Assembly (NCBI GenBank): GCA_031296935.1
Contig: JAVDPD010000002.1
Span: 147,501-211,500, forward strand
Origin: Cerasicoccus maritimus
Lineage (GTDB): Bacteria > Verrucomicrobiota > Verrucomicrobiia > Opitutales > Cerasicoccaceae
Reading direction: 5' to 3'
Length of the DNA: 64,000 nucleotides
Of this stretch, positions 57,619 to 64,000 are shown one piece after another. Position 1 is the stretch's first letter; every line of letters begins with the position of its first letter. The translations under genes and the position numbers were made by a program. Under the pieces are notes generated by a model, which was not told where the DNA came from, did not search any database, and saw nothing but the letters and a program-made list of their open reading frames with translations.

Positions 57619-60057
57619 ATGCCGTTGAAGAATCAGTTCTCTAAGCTCCTGCAAATATTGGGGCTTACATTGCTTGCGAGTATAGTTTGCCAGGCGCAGA
57701 CGGATGTGCCCGACGAAACCGTCAACCCCACCTTGACGATCGCCATCGTGCGTGATGGCCCGTCCTACATCCTCGATGCGATGATCGACGAGGTGAAGAG
57801 GGAGACCACGGCGTTGCTGAAAAGCAAACACAACATCGTTTTCCGTGAAGACGCAGATTTTAACGCGAACTGGTTTCCGGGTGGCGCTCGTTTGGCGCTC
57901 AAGCGCGCTTTGGACGATCCGAGTGTCGACGTTGTGTTGCTGCAAGGCTACTTCAGTTTGGAAGAAGCGGCCAGTGGAGTGGTGGAGCTGACCAAGCCCT
58001 GCATTGGCGCCTACGTGCAGGATCCGAAAATTGTCGCGCCATTCATCCAGAATGGCCGCTCCACAATCGATAACCTCTACGTCATTGTCTCAGATATTTC
58101 GCTGCACGACGATGTAAAGCAGTTCCAAGAGTTGGTTGGCTTTAAGAAGGTGCTCTACGCAGTCACCGATGCCTACTTGCAGGATCTAGAGAATGACGGT
58201 CCGGTGAAGGCGCTGCTTCAGCAAATCGATCAGGAGCTCGGCGTAGAACATGGCTTTATTCCACTGAGCTCCACGGCAGCGGATTCTTTGCAGGCAACGC
58301 CAGAGCGCGCCGAAGCGGTGTTCTTTTTTCCGCCCTTGCGTTTTCCGAGTGAAGCTCAGTTAGAAGACTACATTACTGGCGTCAATGCGCGTGCGATTCC
58401 CACGTTTGCGATGACGGGGGAGTCCGGTGTGGCGCAGGGCTTTCTCTTTGGCGTCATGCCTGACTTGCGCACGCAACTGGCGCGTCGCGCCGCACTCAAT
58501 ATCAAGGAGCTGTTGAGTGGTCGCGTTGCCTCGCAAATGGATTCGCTCTTTCGCGTCGAAAAGAAGCTTTATGTAAACGTGGTGACCGCGGCTGGCATTA
58601 ACTTCGACTTGCCTACCGAGATGTTGTTCGACGCGGTATTGGTCGGCGGCGAAGCGCCGAAGATCAACGCGAGCCCGCTTAATCTGAACAAGGCTGTTGA
58701 AGCTGCATTGAAGGCGAATTACGATTTGCGCGCGCGGCGCGAAGATACTACCGCCACCTACGAAGCTCAGCGGCAATCGTTCTCTCAGATGCTGCCGCAA
58801 GTGAGCGCGGTTTACCAATATACGCGGAACAACGACGCGAAGGCGCGCGACTCGCTGGGTACGATTCCGCGGCAATCGAACAGTGTGGGCATCGGCGTGT
58901 CGCAAATGGTTTATGACGACGACATCGTGACCGGCTACCGTATCTCGGAGCAGGAAACACAGGCAGCTCAGTATCAGGAGCAAAGCCTTGAGTCCGACAC
59001 CGTTCAGCTGTCGGCAACGGCCTATCTACGTTATCTGGCGGCTAAATCCATTTTGGCCATCGCGAAGGAAAATCTCGACGTAACTCGGACGAACCTTGGC
59101 CTGGCGCGCGTTCGCCTGGATGTGGGCACCTCTGGTCCAGAAGAGGTTTACCGTTTTGAGGCTCAGGAAGCTTCGGACCGCGCGTCGGTTGCCGTAGCCG
59201 AGAGCCAAGTGCAAACGGCACTCGTTGCGCTAAACCGTGTGATGGGCATGGACGACTTGGGAGCGCAGTGGGATGCTGAGCAAATCGGCCTCAGCTCCGA
59301 TTCCTTCGACACCACTTCGCGCCGGGTGGTGGAGCTGATTACCAGCGATTCACGGGCGCGCGGCTTCCGCATGTTCTCGCTACAGTTTGCCATGTCGCAT
59401 GCGCCGGAGCTACAAGTCGCCGATCGTCGGGTAACGGCGCAAGAGTTGAGCCTCGGGGCAGCGAAGCGTAGCTTCCTGGTTCCATCCGTGGGCGTGAACT
59501 TTAACTACCTGAATACTTTCCAGCAGGATACCTATGAATCATTACAGGGGAGCGCCAACACGCCAACGGACGAATGGCAGGTTGTTTTTCAAGCAAGTAT
59601 CCCGATTTTTGAAGGCGGCAATCGTGTCTACAATGTCTTGCGGCAAAAGGCGCTGGTGCGTGGTCGCGAATACGACCGCTCGCTGATTCGCCAAGGAGTG
59701 GAGGAGCGTGTGTTGAACTCACTCTACACGCTGAAGTCTTCTTACAGCGATGTGCGCTTTAGTCGGATCGCCGCTGATCGTGCTCAGAAGAACCTCGACA
59801 TTGTCACCGAGAAATACCGTGTGGGCCGCGTGAGTATTGTCGACCTCCTCGATGCTCAAAACCAGGCCTTTGTGCAAAAGCAAAACGAGGTGCTGTCCAC
59901 CTACAACTTATTGGAAGATCTGGTTGACTACATGCGCGCCATCAACTGGTACGAATTCCTGGCGACGCCTGATGAACAGGAGGATTGGCTCGATGCCGCC
60001 AAAATATTCCTCGATCAGTCAAGCGCCAGGACTTCTGCTACACCTGCCGAGCAATAA
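57619..60057 (+). CDS. TolC-type outer-membrane efflux protein with extra N-terminal substrate-binding-like domain
   Basis: An 812-residue protein, nearly twice the usual 450-500 for TolC family members. A signal peptide (about 1-26, ASIVCQAQ) is followed by residues about 36-345, which look like a two-lobed periplasmic binding fold: VRDGPSYILDAMIDEV, VDVVLLQGYFSLEEAA, PTFAMTGESGVAQGFLFGV and ARRAALNIKELLSGR, resembling ABC_sub_bind (TrpX-like) proteins. From about 355 the OEP repeats begin (LNKAVEAALKANYDLRARRED) and finish with EKYRVGRVSIVDLLDAQNQAF. Last gene of the RND operon. Confidence 0.85.
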   Translation: MPLKNQFSKLLQILGLTLLASIVCQAQTDVPDETVNPTLTIAIVRDGPSYILDAMIDEVKRETTALLKSKHNIVFREDADFNANWFPGGARLALKRALDDPSVDVVLLQGYFSLEEAASGVVELTKPCIGAYVQDPKIVAPFIQNGRSTIDNLYVIVSDISLHDDVKQFQELVGFKKVLYAVTDAYLQDLENDGPVKALLQQIDQELGVEHGFIPLSSTAADSLQATPERAEAVFFFPPLRFPSEAQLEDYITGVNARAIPTFAMTGESGVAQGFLFGVMPDLRTQLARRAALNIKELLSGRVASQMDSLFRVEKKLYVNVVTAAGINFDLPTEMLFDAVLVGGEAPKINASPLNLNKAVEAALKANYDLRARREDTTATYEAQRQSFSQMLPQVSAVYQYTRNNDAKARDSLGTIPRQSNSVGIGVSQMVYDDDIVTGYRISEQETQAAQYQEQSLESDTVQLSATAYLRYLAAKSILAIAKENLDVTRTNLGLARVRLDVGTSGPEEVYRFEAQEASDRASVAVAESQVQTALVALNRVMGMDDLGAQWDAEQIGLSSDSFDTTSRRVVELITSDSRARGFRMFSLQFAMSHAPELQVADRRVTAQELSLGAAKRSFLVPSVGVNFNYLNTFQQDTYESLQGSANTPTDEWQVVFQASIPIFEGGNRVYNVLRQKALVRGREYDRSLIRQGVEERVLNSLYTLKSSYSDVRFSRIAADRAQKNLDIVTEKYRVGRVSIVDLLDAQNQAFVQKQNEVLSTYNLLEDLVDYMRAINWYEFLATPDEQEDWLDAAKIFLDQSSARTSATPAEQ

Positions 60058-60104
60058 GTTGATCTTTCATTTGCGCATTTTGAGGTCGCGGTTAAATTGG
60101 TGGT

Positions 60105-60785
60105 GTGACCGCTGAATTAAGCATACCCAGGGAGTTGCCGGTGATGACTCTGTCAAACACCGTCTTTTTTCCGCATGTGATGTTGCCGTTGTATATTTTC
60201 GAGCCGCGCTATCGGCAGATGCTTGAAGACGTATTGTCGGGCGACCGCCTGTTTGTGGTTGCCAGAGAGGATGTTGTGCGCGGTCAGTCGACGGGCGAGT
60301 TTGAGCCGCCGTACCCAGTGGCGTCGGTCGGTGTGGTGCGTGCGAGCCATCGAGAAGACGACGGGACTTCGCATTTGATTCTTCAAGGGCTTGCGAGGGT
60401 GCGCTTTGTGCGGATTGCTCGGGAGCAGCCGTATCGAATTGGTGAGTTTGAGCCGCTGAGTTCGATTGGCGCGAACGACGACGCCTTGGTCGATATGCGT
60501 TCCGAGCTGGCGTCAGCGGTCCGCATGCGGCGTCAATTGTCGCGCGACGAGGCCTCTGAAGTTTATGATTTCCTGAACGATCTCGAAGACCCCGAGACCT
60601 ATCTCGACTTGGTAAGCTTCACGCTGTGCGAGGATAACGACATGAAGCAACAGCTCTTGGAAACCCTCGATACGCGCCGCCGCTTTAACCGTTTATTGGA
60701 CTATCTGCGCCGCAACAACGAGCGCCTTCACCTCGAAAAACAACTCCGCGGCAAACTCCAGGAAGACGGCCTGGACCGAAATTAA
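60105..60785 (+). CDS. Lon substrate-binding (LON N) domain protein
   Basis: A 226-residue protein from GTG 60105. It consists of a Lon N-terminal domain only: LPVMTLSNTVFFPHVMLPLYIFEPRYRQM (about 11-39), GVVRASHREDDGTSHLILQGLARVRF and a helical C-terminal half. The ATPase and protease modules are absent, as in the stand-alone LON-domain family, whose role is not established. Confidence 0.87.
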   Translation: MTAELSIPRELPVMTLSNTVFFPHVMLPLYIFEPRYRQMLEDVLSGDRLFVVAREDVVRGQSTGEFEPPYPVASVGVVRASHREDDGTSHLILQGLARVRFVRIAREQPYRIGEFEPLSSIGANDDALVDMRSELASAVRMRRQLSRDEASEVYDFLNDLEDPETYLDLVSFTLCEDNDMKQQLLETLDTRRRFNRLLDYLRRNNERLHLEKQLRGKLQEDGLDRN

Positions 60786-60829
60786 TTGCGTTGGGTTGTT
60801 GTTGTTACGTCGGTGCTATCAGGTTGTTG

Positions 60830-61597
60830 TTATGGCATGGCGCTGTAGCTCTGCTCTTTCTCGGGGAGTAGTGGGGCGTCGAGCATGCGAACAACTTTTG
60901 GTAGGCGCGTGGTTATCACGTCCTTTCCTGCCTGTTCTTTGTAGTCAAAGTAGGTAAAGATCGCTAACCAACGCATTTTGGAATTGGGGATACGGAAGGT
61001 GTCGATGGAAGGGTCTGCATTGTATTTCCCATCGATGTCCATAACGTAGCCGAATTGAAAGCGTGTACGTTTTTCCTTGGTCAATACATCGGAAAGCATA
61101 CTGCTCCACGGGCGAAGCTTGAATGCCTGATCGCCTATTTTGCCAACGACGTTGTTTTTGGTGAGGTTGATGAGGCGTCCCGTGCCCGGTGGATGGGCTT
61201 CTGCGGTGTCATCATATACCTGAAAGTTGAGGTCGCGCTTGTTATCGTAATAAAATACGACCAACACTTGTTCCACGGGCGGAATTTCGAGTGAGATGGC
61301 GGGGGTGTAAACGACTTCGCCTTTCTGATCGAGGCCTTTGGTATATAGGTTTAGGCGGTTGCTAAGCGGCTGTATGTTGCCCCCCCCTCGTGACTGTGTG
61401 CCAACGTGAAAGGCGCGGTATTCATCCATGATGTCTTTGTAATACAAGGCTTTGCTGACCGAGCGATTTTCCAACAATACCGCGCAGACTTTCTGTGATT
61501 TATCTCGCTGGTAGTTTTGCGCATGGATAGCAGAAGTCGCTAGGCAGAGGATGGCAGTGAAGAGAGTAGAATAGGTTTTGATCATGTTGTGGGGCAT
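60830..61597 (-). CDS. Exported protein of unknown function, paired with the Verru_Chthon cassette A-like gene
   Basis: A 255-residue protein with a signal peptide (TLFTAILCLATSAIHA, cleavage near 26). The mature part is a mixed alpha/beta domain with SLEIPPVEQVLVVFYYDNKRDLNF and FKLRPWSSMLSDVL. Only three bases separate it from the stop of the upstream cassette protein, so the two are cotranscribed. I do not recognise a defined family; co-occurrence with cassette A proteins is the most useful clue. Confidence 0.7.
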   Translation of the reverse strand: MPHNMIKTYSTLFTAILCLATSAIHAQNYQRDKSQKVCAVLLENRSVSKALYYKDIMDEYRAFHVGTQSRGGGNIQPLSNRLNLYTKGLDQKGEVVYTPAISLEIPPVEQVLVVFYYDNKRDLNFQVYDDTAEAHPPGTGRLINLTKNNVVGKIGDQAFKLRPWSSMLSDVLTKEKRTRFQFGYVMDIDGKYNADPSIDTFRIPNSKMRWLAIFTYFDYKEQAGKDVITTRLPKVVRMLDAPLLPEKEQSYSAMP

Positions 61598-61600
61598 GGG

Positions 61601-64000
61601 TTAGACGTCTTCGCTGCTTAACCAACGGAAGTTTACGATTTCAAATTTTCGTCCAAAATCGACCTCACCGCTGGTTGTCGTTGCTGGTTCATTGGGGTTA
61701 GAGCTGCTTGGGTTTACCGGGTCGACCACGCGTTGGACGGTCATTTCCAACCATGCCTCGGCATCGACTTCACCGGTTAGTTTATTGATCGCAGAACCGT
61801 AGCTGCGGATGACGAATGTGTCGCCGCGGGGACGAAGCACTGGCCCTAACATGGATAAGATATCTGCCTGCGTGATGAATCCCGGGCTGTGCGAAAGCAG
61901 CATGCCCTGCTCACCAACGGGTGCTCCGGCACGTGCTTCAGAGTCGGCGTACCAACCTAAAGAAGGGTAGGCGACCCAGCGCCAATCCGACGTCCAGCCT
62001 TCGTTATTCGCATCGCTGTATCTGCGCGGATTGAACATTGCGTCGAAGGTTTTATAGGTCGTGTGCTCGGTGGTGGTTGGGTAGTTAACGCCTCCGTTGA
62101 TGCCCGACACATTGAGTGCGCGTTGGATTGCGCCATTGATGCTTTGTAGCCCGACGAGTGAGTCATAGCTCTTACTGATATCTTTGCTCTTACGGGCATT
62201 GAGGTAATTCGAATCCGTGTATGATATCTGGCCAGAGTCGGTGCGTGAGAGCCCATCTGGTGGATCCAGACGGCGGTTCACGAAATCTGCCATTGAGTAG
62301 AAGGGGCCTCGCAAACGGACTTCATCTACGATGCGCTCCGCGAGTGTTTCGATCATGTCATCGGTTAGGTAGCGATAGCCGCCAAAAATTTTATCGTAGT
62401 TTCCATATCCAGTTAGGGACGGAGCTGCACCGTATTCAGAGGCGTCATTGGTGGTGGAGTCGAAAGTGAAATCGATCGCGCCGCGCAAGGGCTCCAGTGA
62501 ACGAGAGATTGGCACCGTGTCGTTTGGATTGGTGTCATTTCCATCCTGAGTGGAGCGCAGTTGTATGTCCCGAAAAGCGGTTATCAGTGCTTTCCAGGCT
62601 TCAACCGAAGTCGAATTTACATTGAAGGCGCCGGAATTGTATACGTAGGCAGCGGCGTCATCGAAATCACGAGCATCGGAGATCGAGAAGTCTTTGCTGC
62701 TATTAAATTTTACTCGGCTGTTGCCCAGAGGCTCAGAGTTGTCGAGCGCCACGGATCCCGTATTGGGGATCGTTGAGAGGAAGTAACGATCCCATAGTGT
62801 TTCATTGAGTAGGTAGGAAATGTCTACGAGGTGGTTGAAGCGGTTGTTGCCCACACCACTACTGGCCCAGGATTCCGAAGTGCCGACGTAGCTGCCATCG
62901 GCATCTTTTGCAGCAACGTTATCTGAATCCACCGAGTAGTATTGCCAGACCGGGCGGGAGGTAAGCCCGGCGATTCGGTCGCGGTCGATGTAGGGGCTGG
63001 CTTCCGAATTGCCAATCGCATAGGCGGGCTGCCACATAAACGGACTCACGTTTACTTGCTGTAGCTGGCCTATGGAGACTATATCAAACTCTGGGCGAAA
63101 GGCGAGGCGAACTGGCACGGAAGATAAGGCGTCGATTTTGGGATTTTGGTAATTTCGTCGAGTGAGGCCTTCCGGCAGCTTGGTTGCCTGGATGAAGTTA
63201 AAGCCTACGGTGCGGCCATTCACCAATTCTGCGCGACGCTCTTCATCGAATGCGTTCCAGGGTTGCCCACGGTCAACCAATATTTTTTTGTTAGCATTTG
63301 GGTGACTGTCTCTGGTATGTCTCCAAGAAGACCATTTACCTTCGCCAATGTTTGTGTCGCTGTTGAATGCATCGTAGACCGTGGCTTGGCTGTTGTTACG
63401 GCTTTGGAGGCCAAAGACGGCCTCAAAGCGCGCCATGTCTTCTCCTCCAGCTCCGCTATTTCGCCAGTCTTTGGACGCACGCACTCCGTCAACCATTGGA
63501 TTGTTAGAGGTGAATTGCTTGGCCATGATATTGTAGTTGGCAAAGGGGCGGAAGCTGGTCGCTCCAGACTCAAGGGTGTCGATGGTGCCAGCGCCACGAT
63601 AGTATAGAGGGTCTAGATAGTTTTCGCCCACGAGCATAATGGGGACATCCATCGGGCCTTGGCGCTGGCTGCTGGAGTTGAGATTGGGATCACGGTCGCC
63701 ATAGATGGCGGCGCTGAAGTAGTCACCGTCATAGAGCGTAGGCCAAATCATTGGCTGGTCCACCAATACGGAGGCGTTGCGCGAGCCATTAAAGTTGGGC
63801 ATGAAGCCGCCTCCGCGATTCAAGTTGCCAAAGGATCCGTAGTCGCGCGTTTCAATGCCATTGACTAAAATTCTTATTTGGAACTCCGTGCTGGGCGATG
63901 GCAGGAAGACAGCATTGTCCGCCCAGTAACCCGATCGGTTTGCGACTCCTGGAGCGTAATCGAGCGTGGCAAATTGATGATAGGCCGAGCTGGGTGCGTC
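61601..64000 (-). CDS. Verru_Chthon cassette protein A-like, 5' end beyond window
   Basis: The reading frame is open from the window edge at 64000 to its stop at 61601, giving 800 C-terminal residues; no stop codon lies between 63823 and 64000. The visible start MNRGGGF at 63823 is therefore probably internal (it reads from a TTG). Recognisable landmarks are VNGIETRDYGSFGNLNRGG, MVDGVRASKDWRNSG, MADFVNRRLDP, QGMLLSHSPGFITQADILSML and LRPRGDTFVIRSYG with AWLEMTVQRVVDP near the end, all like Verru_Chthon cassette protein A. The family is found only in Verrucomicrobia and relatives, next to prepilin-like cassette B-D proteins; its function is not established. Confidence 0.78.
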   Translation of the reverse strand, partial: DAPSSAYHQFATLDYAPGVANRSGYWADNAVFLPSPSTEFQIRILVNGIETRDYGSFGNLNRGGGFMPNFNGSRNASVLVDQPMIWPTLYDGDYFSAAIYGDRDPNLNSSSQRQGPMDVPIMLVGENYLDPLYYRGAGTIDTLESGATSFRPFANYNIMAKQFTSNNPMVDGVRASKDWRNSGAGGEDMARFEAVFGLQSRNNSQATVYDAFNSDTNIGEGKWSSWRHTRDSHPNANKKILVDRGQPWNAFDEERRAELVNGRTVGFNFIQATKLPEGLTRRNYQNPKIDALSSVPVRLAFRPEFDIVSIGQLQQVNVSPFMWQPAYAIGNSEASPYIDRDRIAGLTSRPVWQYYSVDSDNVAAKDADGSYVGTSESWASSGVGNNRFNHLVDISYLLNETLWDRYFLSTIPNTGSVALDNSEPLGNSRVKFNSSKDFSISDARDFDDAAAYVYNSGAFNVNSTSVEAWKALITAFRDIQLRSTQDGNDTNPNDTVPISRSLEPLRGAIDFTFDSTTNDASEYGAAPSLTGYGNYDKIFGGYRYLTDDMIETLAERIVDEVRLRGPFYSMADFVNRRLDPPDGLSRTDSGQISYTDSNYLNARKSKDISKSYDSLVGLQSINGAIQRALNVSGINGGVNYPTTTEHTTYKTFDAMFNPRRYSDANNEGWTSDWRWVAYPSLGWYADSEARAGAPVGEQGMLLSHSPGFITQADILSMLGPVLRPRGDTFVIRSYGSAINKLTGEVDAEAWLEMTVQRVVDPVNPSSSNPNEPATTTSGEVDFGRKFEIVNFRWLSSEDV

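Overview
The window reads as chromosomal DNA of a Verrucomicrobiota bacterium, most likely class Opitutae. The pointers are a C-terminal PEP-CTERM sorting tail, a protein resembling Verru_Chthon cassette protein A at the right edge, a PilM/N/O/secretin cluster of the kind found in Akkermansia and relatives, a 31-residue AURKAIP1/COX24-type basic protein, and Gram-negative envelope functions (porin, RND pump, TolC-type protein, secretin). This is inference from gene content; the nearly complete 23S rRNA would settle it. No transcription factor, tRNA, CRISPR array, integrase or transposase was recognised.

Layout. (1) 1-3036: 3' part of an rRNA operon (23S lacking roughly its first 90-100 nt, 5S, strong terminator). 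(2) 3289-20271: a surface-polysaccharide locus. It holds a DPM1-like glycosyltransferase fused to GtrA, a GT-C/TPR membrane protein, a Wzm/Wzt ABC exporter, dTDP-L-rhamnose genes, a methyltransferase, GT2, GT4-like and GT9 transferases, a YfhO-like protein and, convergently, a GT39 enzyme. There is no rmlC; the rmlD position is taken by a protein resembling plant NRS/ER (bifunctional 3,5-epimerase/4-reductase), which would complete the pathway with three genes. (3) 20371-23720: M48 protease, LemA and an isoprenylcysteine-methyltransferase-like protein. (4) 23872-27223: purS-purQ-purL on the minus strand. (5) 27597-31595: SNF2 helicase and cardiolipin synthase, convergent. (6) 31837-35972: porin, FMN-binding protein, PepSY membrane protein and the flavin transferase ApbE, forming an apparent extracytosolic flavin electron-transfer module. 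Its end has been tandemly duplicated together with an inverted-repeat element. (7) 36054-41961: mixed housekeeping genes: DUF429, purE, a GT10 fucosyltransferase, RNase P RNA, rpsT, a catalytically altered RluA-like protein, a PEP-CTERM protein and the 31-aa basic protein.

(8) 42352-53221: PilM, PilN-, PilO- and PilP-like proteins and a secretin, followed by a 1781-residue exported protein with a seven-repeat RCC1 propeller and CARDB-like and FN3-like modules, then a small membrane protein. (9) 53351-60057: a tripartite RND efflux system whose outer-membrane component carries an extra N-terminal domain resembling ABC substrate-binding proteins. (10) 60105-64000: a Lon-N-domain protein, then a minus-strand pair: a secreted protein of unknown function and the C-terminal 800 residues of the Verru_Chthon cassette A-like protein, which runs off the right edge.

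Most of the window is about building or modifying the cell envelope. The polysaccharide locus and the 36-60 kb genes look native; I see no clear genomic island boundary, although the polysaccharide genes look more AT-rich by eye than the 27-35 kb genes.
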